Under the pieces are notes generated by a model. The model was not told the origin of the DNA and did not search any database. It saw only the letters and a list, made by a program, of their open reading frames with translations. A DNA stretch of 64,000 nucleotides from Mucilaginibacter mali (lineage in GTDB: Bacteria; Bacteroidota; Bacteroidia; Sphingobacteriales; Sphingobacteriaceae). Below, piece after piece: positions 53,758 through 62,587 of the stretch. Each line of letters begins with the position of its first letter. Position 1 is the stretch's first letter. The stretch lies in assembly GCF_013283875.1 (NCBI RefSeq), contig NZ_CP054139.1, positions 4,588,001 to 4,652,000 on the forward strand. Reading direction: 5' to 3'. Position numbers and translations under genes: made by a program.

Positions 53758-54768
53758 ATGGTAACCACGCTACTTGTTGTTGTTGTAATACTTGCAGTTG
53801 TCTTCGATTTCATCAACGGCTTTCACGATGCGGCTAACTCTATTGCCACCGTGGTATCAACCAAGGTATTAACCCCCTTCCAGGCGGTGCTTTGGGCTGC
53901 GGCCTTTAACTTTCTGGCCTACTTTTTAATAAAGGACCATAAGGTAGCCAACACCATTGCCAAAACCGTGCACGAGCATTTTATTACCATGCACGTAATA
54001 CTGGCCGGTCTTGTTGCCGCCATCACCTGGAACCTTATCACCTGGTGGTTCGGTATCCCCTCAAGCTCATCGCATACCCTTATCGGCGGTTTTGCCGGCG
54101 CGGGTATGACTAACGCCCTGTATATGGGCTCGGCCGCTATTACCGCGGTAAATATCAAATCGATACTTACCATAGCCGCCTACATATTTTTGGCGCCTTT
54201 TATTGGTTTGCTTATCGCCTATATCATTACCATTATTATCCTGCATATCTGCAAAAATGCGAGGCCGTCCGTTGCCGAGCGCTGGTTTAAAGTTTTACAA
54301 CTGATATCATCGGGCGCGCTAAGCTTTGCCCATGGCGGTAACGATGCGCAAAAGGTAATGGGTATTATCTACGTAGCCATGTTTACATCGGGAATTATCC
54401 AAAACGGCGCGCCAATGCCCGAGTGGATCCCGCTGCTGTGCTATTCGGCTATCGCTTTAGGTACTATGTCGGGCGGTTGGAAGATCGTAAAGACCATGGG
54501 TACCAAAATTACCAAAGTAACCCCGCTTGAAGGTGTTAGCGCCGAAACCGCGGGCGCCATCACCCTGTTTATTACCGAGCGTTTTGGTATCCCGGTTTCA
54601 ACCACGCACACCATCACCGGCTCTATTATTGGTGTAGGCTTAACCAAGCGTGTATCGGCTGTGCGCTGGGGTGTTACCATTAACCTGGTTTGGGCCTGGA
54701 TCATCACTATCCCAATTTCGGCCCTGCTGGCTGCTGCGGTATTTACCCTGATGCATTTTATAGGATAA
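53758..54768 (+). CDS. Low-affinity inorganic phosphate transporter (Pit)
   Basis: 336 residues, about ten membrane helices. The two Pit signatures are present: FDFINGFHDAANSIATVVSTKVL near the N-terminus and SFAHGGNDAQKVMGII in the middle, with a later GIPVSTTHTITGSIIGVG. It imports phosphate with a cation. It forms an operon with the DUF47 gene and ends at a terminator (54790-54828). Confidence 0.95.
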   Translation: MVTTLLVVVVILAVVFDFINGFHDAANSIATVVSTKVLTPFQAVLWAAAFNFLAYFLIKDHKVANTIAKTVHEHFITMHVILAGLVAAITWNLITWWFGIPSSSSHTLIGGFAGAGMTNALYMGSAAITAVNIKSILTIAAYIFLAPFIGLLIAYIITIIILHICKNARPSVAERWFKVLQLISSGALSFAHGGNDAQKVMGIIYVAMFTSGIIQNGAPMPEWIPLLCYSAIALGTMSGGWKIVKTMGTKITKVTPLEGVSAETAGAITLFITERFGIPVSTTHTITGSIIGVGLTKRVSAVRWGVTINLVWAWIITIPISALLAAAVFTLMHFIG

Positions 54769-54789
54769 TACACCCATAAAGATATTTGT

Positions 54790-54828
54790 AAAAGGGGCTG
54801 GCATTTTGTTAGCCCCTTTTGTTTAATT
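54790..54828 (+). terminator. Terminator after the Pit gene
   Basis: Stem AAAAGGGGCT (54790-54799) with AGCCCCTTTT (54811-54820), then GTTTAATTTT. Confidence 0.8.
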
Positions 54829-54835
54829 TTAGGGC

Positions 54836-55534
54836 ATGAAAAAAGCCACATTGTTTTTGGCGTTGATATTCGCGGTATTGAGTAATACCTACGCCCAATC
54901 TAAACTAATCCCCTCAAACCTTGATATTGGCAATGCACTGAAGCAGGCGCTGGAGCAAGGCACCGGCAAAAGCAGCGACAAACTATCGACCGTTGATGGA
55001 TTTTTTAAAGATGCCGAGGTAAAGATCCTTTTCCCGCCCGAAGCGCAGAAGGCCGAAAAAACCTTACGCTCATTAGGCTTAAACCAACTTTGCGATAACG
55101 TGATCCTATCGCTTAACCGTGCTGCCGAAAGCGCCGCTAAAGAGGCTAAGCCTATTTTTATTGACGCCATCAAACAAATGACCCTACAGGATGTAAGCAA
55201 CATTCTGTTAGGCAAGCAGGATGCCGCTACAGAATATTTTAAGCGCACCACCACCGTGCAACTATCGGCCAAATTTAAGCCGGTTGTGCAAGTAAACCTG
55301 GACCAGGCCGGTGCTACCAAATACTACACCGCGGCAGCTACCAGCTTTAATAAAGTGCCCTTTGTAAAAAAGATCAACCCTGATATCAGCGATTATGTTA
55401 CGCAGAAAGCCATCGACGGTTTGTTTCTGCAAATAGCTAAAGAGGAGTTAAACATCCGCCAAAACTTATCGGCACGTACTACGCCGTTAATGAAGACGGT
55501 ATTCTCGTTCGCGGAGAAGTTTAAGAAGCAATAG
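54836..55534 (+). CDS. DUF4197 exported protein
   Basis: 232 residues. Signal peptide about 1-20 (SNTYAQ). The sequence is mostly helical: IGNALKQALEQGTGKSSDKLSTVDGFFKDAEVKILFP is the DUF4197 start, and ARTTPLMKTVFSFAEK the end. Function is not known in the literature I can recall. It follows the Pit terminator, so it is a separate unit. Confidence 0.88.
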   Translation: MKKATLFLALIFAVLSNTYAQSKLIPSNLDIGNALKQALEQGTGKSSDKLSTVDGFFKDAEVKILFPPEAQKAEKTLRSLGLNQLCDNVILSLNRAAESAAKEAKPIFIDAIKQMTLQDVSNILLGKQDAATEYFKRTTTVQLSAKFKPVVQVNLDQAGATKYYTAAATSFNKVPFVKKINPDISDYVTQKAIDGLFLQIAKEELNIRQNLSARTTPLMKTVFSFAEKFKKQ

Positions 55535-55561
55535 GGGGAGAATAGCTCGCCGGGCGATCTT

Positions 55562-55699
55562 ACTCACCCGGTTGTTGCTTCGCTCGACCACCCTCTCTTT
55601 CCTTTGGAAAAAGAGGGGATGGGTTTGTCAGATACTACTCCTGCCCTCTTTTCGCGCAGCGAAGAGAGGGTCGACCAGCGCAGCATAGTCGGGGTGAGT
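55562..55699. repeat. Interspersed palindromic element, family A (copy 3)
   Basis: Starts ACTCACCCGG, ends GGGGTGAGT, inner arms ACCACCCTCTC and GAGAGGGTCG. The middle diverges from the other copies. Confidence 0.75.
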
Positions 55700-55724
55700 A
55701 GCTTTACGCTCAAGCCATTCGTGT

Positions 55725-56186
55725 CTAAGAATTAAAATGATACAGAAAAACCACCTCGCCCGTATAAGCGGGTTTTTTCTCGCCATCTATCTCCATAGTT
55801 ACGCCGATGGTGGCTTTGGTGATGCCGCGTAGATTAACAATAGCGTTCAGTTTGGCTATCAGCCTTACCTTGCTGTTAACCGGCACCGCCTGCGCAAAGC
55901 GGATATTCTCGATACTGTAATTGATCTGCATTTTCAGGTTGCGCACATCGGCAATCTGGTTCCAGAAATAGGGCAGCAGCGATACGGTAAGGTATCCATG
56001 CGCTATCGTAGCCTTGAACGGGCTTTCGGTAGCGGCCCGTTCGGGGTCGGTATGTATCCATTGATGATCTATGGTAGCCTCAGCAAATTGCTGAATTTGC
56101 TGTTGGGTGATGGTATGCCATGGCGATGTGCCCAGCACCTGGCCTAAATGCGCTTCAAACTCGGCGTAGTTGTGTATAACGATCAT
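55725..56186 (-). CDS. MaoC-family (R)-hydratase-like protein
   Basis: 153 residues, single hot-dog domain. The hydratase motif has D40 and H45 (ATIDHQWIHTDPERAA), then SPFKATIAHGYLTVSLLP. It would hydrate enoyl-CoA thioesters. The gene stands alone on the minus strand between a repeat element and a small membrane gene, and the substrate is unknown. Confidence 0.93.
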   Translation of the reverse strand: MIVIHNYAEFEAHLGQVLGTSPWHTITQQQIQQFAEATIDHQWIHTDPERAATESPFKATIAHGYLTVSLLPYFWNQIADVRNLKMQINYSIENIRFAQAVPVNSKVRLIAKLNAIVNLRGITKATIGVTMEIDGEKKPAYTGEVVFLYHFNS

Positions 56187-56299
56187 AAGGGTATAACAGT
56201 AAAAGGGTATAATTGTGCCGCAAAGTAAGGATTTTGTTAGGTGATATGAAATGAGTATGTTTAATCGGATACGGAAGTGTGCCTTACGGTAGTTTATCG

Positions 56300-56506
56300 C
56301 TAATTAAATGCGATAATAAACTCTATCCCGGTAATTACAAGTATTGAAAAGATAACGCCCCCGAAAAAAATAATAGCTTTTTTCAGCGACATGCTATCCC
56401 TGGTCTTTCTCCATAAAAAAAAATTCAAAGAAGCATATACCATACATATGATAATTGTTATGGCTTTTAAAAGAGTTAGTATTATATAGATGATATTTTT
56501 ACTCAT
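56300..56506 (-). CDS. Small two-helix membrane protein, unknown function
   Basis: 68 residues with two hydrophobic helices (about 5-29 and 45-65) joined by a basic loop (WRKTRDSMSLKK). No family recognised. Codon use is AT-rich compared with neighbours. It is plausible as a gene from its membrane pattern, but not certain. Confidence 0.5.
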   Translation of the reverse strand: MSKNIIYIILTLLKAITIIICMVYASLNFFLWRKTRDSMSLKKAIIFFGGVIFSILVITGIEFIIAFN

Positions 56507-56587
56507 TCAACCTCAATTTAACCGTCTTGCGCTCGTTTGTAACGAGCGCTTAAAATGGTTAAGCGTCTGCGACGCGCGATGCATATC

Positions 56588-57319
56588 TCACTCCAGCGTA
56601 AACGCCACCGGCAAATTCATCACCACAGCCACATTACTACCCTTATATTGCCCGGCTACCCAATCTTCAGGAATCAGTTTCACTACCCGCAGGGCTTCCT
56701 CATCGCAGCCGTAACCAAGCGAACCCACCACCCGGTAATCATGAACGTGGCCTTTTTCATCGATAGTGAAGCCGATGACTACACGGCCGCTTACGCGTTT
56801 TTTAACAGCTTCGGCGGGGTAACGCAGGTTGTACAATAGCGAGCGGAACAGGATATCGCTACCCAGGTAGATGGGCGGGCGCTCCATCAGGGTGGCAATG
56901 GTATCACGGCCCTTCAGTACGCGGTAAACATGCACGCTATCATCGTGTGTAGGCTGGTGAAAGGTAAGCTGGTTGTTGTCGAAATCGAACTTGTTCATCA
57001 GCTTCCACAGTTTGCCGTAATACTTCCATTCGCCGGTTTTGCGGCCATTGGTGTACTGGCCCTCCGCAATTACGTAATCCTTAAGGTTATACTCGTGCCA
57101 GGTGCCATCCTTCAGGTTGTTTTTATAAAAACCGGTGGTTAATATTTTGCCCGACGAGCGCACCGACAGGCTATACTTCCCCTGTTTAACGTTGGGGTTA
57201 GCCTTCAGTACTTCGTACTTTTCGCGGTAGTTCAGGCTATCCTTAGTAACACTTTTGGTTTGCGCGAAGCCTGCCAATGCCAGCAGCAGGGCGCAAAATA
57301 TCAACGGGTGCTTTTTCAT
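56588..57319 (-). CDS. TonB-domain protein with MORN-like repeats
   Basis: 243 residues. Signal peptide about 1-19 (ALAGFAQ). Residues about 45-110 contain short MORN/YwqK-type units (GKILTTGFYKNNLKDGTWHEY, EGQYTNGRKTGEWKYYG). The C-terminal domain (about 150-243) is TonB-like (RYPAEAVKKRVSGRVVIGFTIDEKGHV). There is no membrane anchor of ExbB/TonB type. Such two-part exported proteins are common in Bacteroidota; their partner is unknown. Confidence 0.8.
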   Translation of the reverse strand: MKKHPLIFCALLLALAGFAQTKSVTKDSLNYREKYEVLKANPNVKQGKYSLSVRSSGKILTTGFYKNNLKDGTWHEYNLKDYVIAEGQYTNGRKTGEWKYYGKLWKLMNKFDFDNNQLTFHQPTHDDSVHVYRVLKGRDTIATLMERPPIYLGSDILFRSLLYNLRYPAEAVKKRVSGRVVIGFTIDEKGHVHDYRVVGSLGYGCDEEALRVVKLIPEDWVAGQYKGSNVAVVMNLPVAFTLE

Positions 57320-57383
57320 GGTTTAATATTGGGAATATGAAGATACAAAAATCTGAACATTGCTGATAAAACAAACGCCGTAG

Positions 57384-57419
57384 ACTCACCCGGTCGGGCG
57401 AAGCGCAGACCGGGTGAGT
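57384..57419. repeat. Minimal family A palindrome (copy 4)
   Basis: ACTCACCCGGTC and its exact complement flank a 12-base loop. Only the outer arms of the longer family A element are present. Confidence 0.7.
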
Positions 57420-57675
57420 AACATCGCTGCAATGCAATAATGCATATCAACTCAATTGCGCCCCTTGTATTAAATCGCCATCCGCAAACATCCCGCAACA
57501 TTAACCATTGGTAAATATATCGCAACCGCAACGTCATCTGTTAACTAATAAAACATCCATTTTTTATTTCCTGATCACGATATTTGGTTCTTACACTATC
57601 GCTTAAAAAAGCAACACTAAGCAGATACTTATTTTAGAATTAAGTAAAAAACACAGCTTACCATATCTATAATTA

Positions 57676-59292
57676 ATGAGTGCCCCGACGGAAACTGTAA
57701 CCGCGCATATCCCGCCTGCCGCCACTGCCCACACCGCGACGGTTTGCGGGGCTAATTGCCCCGTGGCCCCGGTAAAACAGGCTGATATGGGCACTCAGAT
57801 AGCCGACTTTTTTACGGGCTTATTCGATACCAAAAACTGGCCGCCACGCTGGCATTGCGGCTCCTGGTCCGATTTTCATGGATGGCTCTATATCGTGTCC
57901 GACCTGCTGATCTGGGCGGCATATTTCGCCATCCCCATTTTGCTGGCCCGCATTGTTACCAAGCGTAAAGATCTTCCCTTCCCCAGGATCATCTGGCTGT
58001 TTGTGGCCTTTATTATCCTGTGCGGATCGACCCATCTAATTGATGCCATTATTTTTTGGTGGCCGGCCTACCGCCTTAGCGCGCTGGTAAGGTTTGCTAC
58101 GGCGGTTGTTTCGGTATTTACGCTGTATGCCACGTATAAAATTATGCCGCTGGTGCTGTCGCTGCGCTCGGTTGAGGAACTGGAGCGCGAGATAGCCGAG
58201 CGCAAGCAGGTAGAAGCCAAGCTGGCCGAAAATGAATTTTTGCTGAGCGAGGCCGGCCGAATTGGCCGTATGGGCGGCTGGGAGTTTGACGTGATCAATC
58301 AAAAGTCAACCTGGTCGCCAACGGTGTACGATATTTATGGTGTGCCGCATGATTATGATATGGATGCGGCCGAACCATTCTCGTACTACACTCCGGCATC
58401 GGCCGGGTTATTAAAGGATGCCTTAGCCGAGGCTTATGAAAACGGCGCCGGTTGGGACCTGGAACTGCAAATGACCACCGCGCAGGGCCAAAACATCTGG
58501 GTGCGCTCATGCGGCGAGTGTTTTTATGATGAAGCCGGTAAGCTGAGTAAGCTGCGCGGGCTTTTTATGGATATTAACCGGTATAAGATTAACGAACTGG
58601 CGCTGAATACATCGCATGAGTTGCTGTTCCGCAGCCACCAGCAACTGAAAACGTTTACGCATATCCTGTCGCACAATATCCGCAACCATGCCAGCAATAT
58701 CTCGTTGCTGAACAGCCTGGTAAATGTAGAGGCCATGGACGAGGACAACCGTGAATTGTTCGACAAGATCAGCAAGGTGTCGCACGGCTTAAACGAAACA
58801 CTGAACGACCTGTCGGTGGCCATTAAGATCCGCGAAGATAAGATGGAGTCGGAAACGCTGTCGTTCCGCGATATTACGGCTAACGTGTTCGAGATACTGG
58901 AGTCGGAGATCTTGATGAACGCCGCGAAGGTGAAGTTTAACTTTAGCGTGAAGACCATCGAGTACCCGAAACTATACCTGGAAAGTATTGTGATGAACCT
59001 GTTATCAAACGCCATAAAATACAGGAAGCCGGATGTAGCCCCCGAGGTATTATTAAAAACCTATACCAACGAGAGCGGCCGTACGGTTTTAGAATGCCGC
59101 GACAACGGACAGGGCATTAACCTGAAACTACATGGCGACCGCCTGTTTGGCCTGTACAAAACCTTTCACGAGCATAAGGAGGCCCACGGTGTGGGGCTGT
59201 TCCTGGTAAAAACCCAGGTCGAATCGCAAGGGGGGGGCATTGTGGTAGAAAGCGAACCGGGCAAGGGCACTACCTTTAAAATTGTATTTTAA
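57676..59292 (+). CDS. Ethylene-receptor-like hybrid-free histidine kinase (ETR-type sensor + PAS)
   Basis: 538 residues. After a polar N-terminus come three membrane helices (about 68-92, 105-127, 133-160). They match the plant ETR1 ethylene-binding domain: SDLLIWAAYFAIP and FPRIIWLFVAFIILCGSTHLI, with D76, Y83, I113, C116 and H120 matching ETR1 D25, Y32, I62, C65 and H69 at identical spacing. C116 and H120 would bind copper. A coiled coil (about 163-190) and a PAS domain (about 190-305) follow, then the kinase: H333 (LSHNIRNHASNIS), NLLSNAIKYRK, DNGQGIN and GVGLFLVKTQ. A response regulator gene follows 57 bases on. Ethylene as the ligand is inferred. Confidence 0.88.
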   Translation: MSAPTETVTAHIPPAATAHTATVCGANCPVAPVKQADMGTQIADFFTGLFDTKNWPPRWHCGSWSDFHGWLYIVSDLLIWAAYFAIPILLARIVTKRKDLPFPRIIWLFVAFIILCGSTHLIDAIIFWWPAYRLSALVRFATAVVSVFTLYATYKIMPLVLSLRSVEELEREIAERKQVEAKLAENEFLLSEAGRIGRMGGWEFDVINQKSTWSPTVYDIYGVPHDYDMDAAEPFSYYTPASAGLLKDALAEAYENGAGWDLELQMTTAQGQNIWVRSCGECFYDEAGKLSKLRGLFMDINRYKINELALNTSHELLFRSHQQLKTFTHILSHNIRNHASNISLLNSLVNVEAMDEDNRELFDKISKVSHGLNETLNDLSVAIKIREDKMESETLSFRDITANVFEILESEILMNAAKVKFNFSVKTIEYPKLYLESIVMNLLSNAIKYRKPDVAPEVLLKTYTNESGRTVLECRDNGQGINLKLHGDRLFGLYKTFHEHKEAHGVGLFLVKTQVESQGGGIVVESEPGKGTTFKIVF

Positions 59293-59310
59293 CTGTTACA
59301 TTTATAATAA

Positions 59311-59331
59311 TTGGTGTAAAAGCTACACCAA
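59311..59331. promoter_or_regulatory. 8-bp perfect inverted repeat before the response regulator gene
   Basis: TTGGTGTA (59311-59318), a 5-base gap, then TACACCAA (59324-59331). It overlaps the likely -33 region of the promoter whose -7 box TAACTTTG is at 59337-59344. No T-run follows, so an operator is more likely than a terminator. Confidence 0.5.
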
Positions 59332-59349
59332 AAATTAACTTTGTTTACC

Positions 59350-59760
59350 ATGAAAAAATTTGACATCGCCTGTGTGATAGACGATGATGATATCTACACC
59401 TTTACCGTGAAGCGCATCATTGCCAATTCTCAAATTGCCGACAAGACCTTGTTTTTCCCTAACGGGAAACTGGCGATAGATTTTTTTAACGAATACGTAC
59501 ATCAAACCGATAGCCTGCCCGATCTGATCTTACTGGATATCAACATGCCCGTGCTTGATGGCTGGCAGTTTATGGATGAGTTTGTAAAGATCCATCCGCT
59601 GATAGCCAAAAAGGTGACCATATATATTGTTAGCTCATCTATAGATGAGGCCGATTTTGCCAAGGCCCGCTCTTACGAACAGATCTCGGATTTTATTGTG
59701 AAGCCCATCAATGTAGCCAAGTTGCAAAAAATGGTAGAGGTGCTTAACGCCGAAGCATAA
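59350..59760 (+). CDS. Single-domain response regulator
   Basis: 136 residues from ATG 59350 (a TTG three codons earlier is in frame). A CheY-like receiver with the acidic cluster (IDDDD), the phosphoacceptor aspartate in LILLDINMPVLDGWQF, and K in DFIVKPIN. There is no output domain. It sits directly after the ETR-type kinase gene and is its likely partner, perhaps passing phosphate to a further protein or binding a target. Confidence 0.92.
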   Translation: MKKFDIACVIDDDDIYTFTVKRIIANSQIADKTLFFPNGKLAIDFFNEYVHQTDSLPDLILLDINMPVLDGWQFMDEFVKIHPLIAKKVTIYIVSSSIDEADFAKARSYEQISDFIVKPINVAKLQKMVEVLNAEA

Positions 59761-60046
59761 AGATCGTCAACTTAGTAATCAAGGAGGGGCTTTGTTTGGG
59801 CAGGAAACCCCTCCCTGCACGCTTCCCTTTGGGCAATGTCATTAAGTTAAGGATGATCAGCCGAATAAAACCCCCTCTAAATCTCCCCCGGTAGGGGAGA
59901 CTTAGGCTGCACAAGCGTAAAATTCTTAAAGTCCTCCCCTTTGGGGAGGATTTAGGTGGGGCTTAAACCCGTCGCTACAATGGGGCCTGCATTTTATTTA
60001 CCGCATTCTTTTAAACAAAAGCCGCTCATTGTATCTTTAACTTTGT
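59761..60046. other. Intergenic region with CT/GA-rich repeats and the nnr promoter
   Basis: An inverted GGAGGGG/CCCCTCC pair (59783-59814), family D element 59871-59961, then a double -7-like sequence TATCTTTAACTTTG (60032-60045) directly before the nnr ATG. No gene seen. Confidence 0.6.
59871..59961. repeat. CT/GA-rich element, family D (copy 2)
   Basis: CCCCCTCTAAATCTCCCCC and GTCCTCCCCTTTGGGGAGG, ending TTTAGGTGGGG. It is the inverse-oriented relative of 10402-10470. Confidence 0.65.
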
Positions 60047-61552
60047 ATGCTGCCACTGTTAACTGCCAAAGATATCCGCAAGGCCGATGCCTATACCATT
60101 AAGCACGAACCAATTTCATCTATCGATTTGATGGAGCGGGCGGCTAAGGCTTTTGTGGGCTGGTTCATTAATCACTTCCCCGATAAAAAACAGGCAATTA
60201 CCGTTTACTGCGGCACCGGTAACAATGGCGGCGATGGGTTGGCCATCGCGCGGATGCTTAATGAACATCATTACAAAAAGATCTGTGTGGTAGTGGCCCG
60301 GTTCGGTAAAAAGTCCACGGCCGATTTTGATGGAAATTTTGAGCGGTTAATTACGGCGGGGATACCATATACCGGGATAAACCCGGGCGATAAGCTACCC
60401 GATGATAAAGGTCAAATCATTATTGACGCGCTGCTGGGTAGCGGGTTGAATAAACCACTTGCCGGTGATTACGCCCGATTAGTAAATCATCTGAACGATT
60501 TAAACAAAACCGTAGTAGCGGTAGATGTCCCCACCGGCCTGTTTACCGACGGCGACATGCCCGCTGATGCACTGGTGCTGAAAGCCGGCCTGGTGATCAC
60601 CTTTCAGCAACCCAAACTCAGCTTCCTGCTACCCGAATCGGGCCCGCATATTAATTGCTGGGAAGCGGTAAATATCGGCCTGAGCGGCGAGTTTATCCAA
60701 TCGTTAAACTCGCCATACCAGTTTATCGAAGAAAAGGATATCCGCCAGCTATTGCGCCCACGGCCGCGATTTAGCAATAAAGGTACCTTCGGCCATGCGC
60801 TGATCATTGCCGGTCAGCCCGAAACAATGGGGGCTGCTTTGCTCAGCGCATCCGGATGCGCGCATGCCGGGGCCGGCTTAACAACCGCATGCATACCTCA
60901 GAGTGGTTTGGTGGCCCTTAATACTTCGCAGCCCGAAGTGATGGCCATTATGCGCGATGGGAAGAAAACGCCGGAGATGGCCTGGGATAAATTTAGCGCT
61001 ATTGGTATTGGCCCGGGTTTAGGCAAGGATAAACAAGCCCTGCAATTGCTGGGCAATACCTTAAAGAACTATCAAAAGCCTATGGTGATAGATGCGGATG
61101 CCCTAAACCTGTTATCCGCAAACCCTAAGCTTTGGAAAAAGATACCGGCCGGCAGCATCCTCACCCCACACATGAAGGAGTTTGACCGCCTGTTTGGCGG
61201 GCACATCAGTTGGTGGAGCCGCATCCAAACCGCCATTGTCAGGGCGGCGGAATACAACATCAATATCCTGCTTAAAAACAACTATACCATCATCGCTACG
61301 CCTGGTGGCAGGGTTTACTTTAACCCCACCGGTAACCCCGCCATGGCCACCGGCGGCATGGGCGATGTGTTGACGGGCATCCTCGCTTCGCTGCTGGCAC
61401 AACAACACCCGCCTGAACAGGCCTGCATCATCGGTGCCTATATCCACGGCAAAGCCGGGGATGAATTGGCATTGCCCAGCCGAATGACGGTGGTGATGCC
61501 GGGTAAACTGGCGCAGCAACTGCCGGTTACCATTGCGCGGCTGACTCTATAA
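60047..61552 (+). CDS. nnr: Bifunctional NAD(P)H-hydrate epimerase / ADP-dependent dehydratase
   Basis: 501 residues. The N-terminal YjeF_N epimerase domain (about 1-215) has VYCGTGNNGGDGLAIARML. The C-terminal kinase-like dehydratase (about 220-501) has FGHALIIAGQPETMGAALLS, IGPGLGKD and ATGGMGDVLTGILASLLAQ. Together they repair hydrated NADH/NADPH. Both domains are complete. The ATG lies one base after a TAACTTTG box, so the transcript may be nearly leaderless, or the upstream TATCTTTA (60032-60039) is the real -7 box. Confidence 0.95.
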   Translation: MLPLLTAKDIRKADAYTIKHEPISSIDLMERAAKAFVGWFINHFPDKKQAITVYCGTGNNGGDGLAIARMLNEHHYKKICVVVARFGKKSTADFDGNFERLITAGIPYTGINPGDKLPDDKGQIIIDALLGSGLNKPLAGDYARLVNHLNDLNKTVVAVDVPTGLFTDGDMPADALVLKAGLVITFQQPKLSFLLPESGPHINCWEAVNIGLSGEFIQSLNSPYQFIEEKDIRQLLRPRPRFSNKGTFGHALIIAGQPETMGAALLSASGCAHAGAGLTTACIPQSGLVALNTSQPEVMAIMRDGKKTPEMAWDKFSAIGIGPGLGKDKQALQLLGNTLKNYQKPMVIDADALNLLSANPKLWKKIPAGSILTPHMKEFDRLFGGHISWWSRIQTAIVRAAEYNINILLKNNYTIIATPGGRVYFNPTGNPAMATGGMGDVLTGILASLLAQQHPPEQACIIGAYIHGKAGDELALPSRMTVVMPGKLAQQLPVTIARLTL

Positions 61553-61588
61553 TCAGCATATTTTTAATAAATATTATAAATTAGTTGG

Positions 61589-62029
61589 ATGAATAGCGCT
61601 ATCCTTAAAACTTCGCTGAAAATTGGTTTGTTGACCGCTTTGGCTGTTTTGCTGTATGAAGCATCGAATGTGCTGCTGTTCTATAAATTTATCAGGCTCG
61701 ACTATTATATCGCCATCATCGCTTTGGCTGCTTTGGTAACGGGCGTTGTCATTGCCCGCAGACAGGCCCCCACGATAACCAATCAACCGGATACCGACCC
61801 TTTCGGCCAGCTTACCAATAAGGAGATGCAGATATTTTTGCTGATGGCCGATGGCAAAACCAATAAGGAAATAGCCGCCGCGAACTTTGTAGAGATCAGC
61901 ACCATTAAAACGCACATCAACCATATTTACGCCAAATTGCAGGTAAGTAGCCGTAAACAAGCGCTGGCACTTTATCAAAACCAGGGCGCATCAGCAAAAT
62001 CAACCCTTTATCCACCCCCGGTAGCATAA
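61589..62029 (+). CDS. Membrane-anchored LuxR-type HTH regulator
   Basis: 146 residues. Two membrane helices (about 8-28 and 38-57), then a LuxR-type helix-turn-helix (about 72-130): LTNKEMQIFLLMADGKTNKEIAAANFVEISTIKTHINHIYAKL. No receiver domain. Such short membrane-bound regulators are common in Bacteroidota next to DUF4199 genes. The following DUF4199 gene is 34 bases on, so it is probably its partner or target. Confidence 0.88.
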   Translation: MNSAILKTSLKIGLLTALAVLLYEASNVLLFYKFIRLDYYIAIIALAALVTGVVIARRQAPTITNQPDTDPFGQLTNKEMQIFLLMADGKTNKEIAAANFVEISTIKTHINHIYAKLQVSSRKQALALYQNQGASAKSTLYPPPVA

Positions 62030-62062
62030 TTTTTTAGCTGTTAAAACCCAAACTTTACCCCC

Positions 62063-62581
62063 ATGAACAATAAGTACCCTATTAAACAAGCGCTGGTGAC
62101 GGGTATCGTTATCGGCGTATTTTCTATCACGGCATTCAGCATTGTTGATGGCCTTAACCATAGCAAAGGCTGGGGCTATAACCCGGCCAGCATTCGCGGT
62201 ATTATCGGCCTGGTTGTTTTGGTGATATTGGGCGCAGGCATATACTCGGCCATGCAGGCTGTAAAACGCGGCAATAACGGAACATTAACCTATAAACAGG
62301 CTTTCTTGTCGGGTTTGTTTACGGGTATAGTAACCGGCGTCATCACCGCAATTTGCGGTGCGGTTTATTGCACACTCATCAACCCCGGCTATGCCGCCTA
62401 CATGGTGGCCGAAGGCAAAAAGGCGCTGGAAGCACAAGGGGCCTTAACTGATAATGCCGTAACGGCCCTGCAACAGCAATTCAGCACCGGCGGACAGGTA
62501 GTGCAGGCGCTCATCGGTCAAACGGTTTGCGGCGCTGTTATCTCGGCTATTATGAGCATATTTACACGCACAAAAAAATAA
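62063..62581 (+). CDS. DUF4199 membrane protein
   Basis: 172 residues with four membrane helices (about 9-31, 45-65, 78-105, 145-168). The central region fits DUF4199 (RGNNGTLTYKQAFLSGLFTGIVTGVITAI). Function unknown. It lies between the LuxR-type gene and a YdeI-like gene in one short operon. Confidence 0.88.
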   Translation: MNNKYPIKQALVTGIVIGVFSITAFSIVDGLNHSKGWGYNPASIRGIIGLVVLVILGAGIYSAMQAVKRGNNGTLTYKQAFLSGLFTGIVTGVITAICGAVYCTLINPGYAAYMVAEGKKALEAQGALTDNAVTALQQQFSTGGQVVQALIGQTVCGAVISAIMSIFTRTKK

Positions 62582-62587
62582 TACCCC

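Noticed and set aside
3048..57419. CRISPR array
   Set aside because: The repeats are dispersed single palindromes far apart, with no regular spacers and no cas genes.
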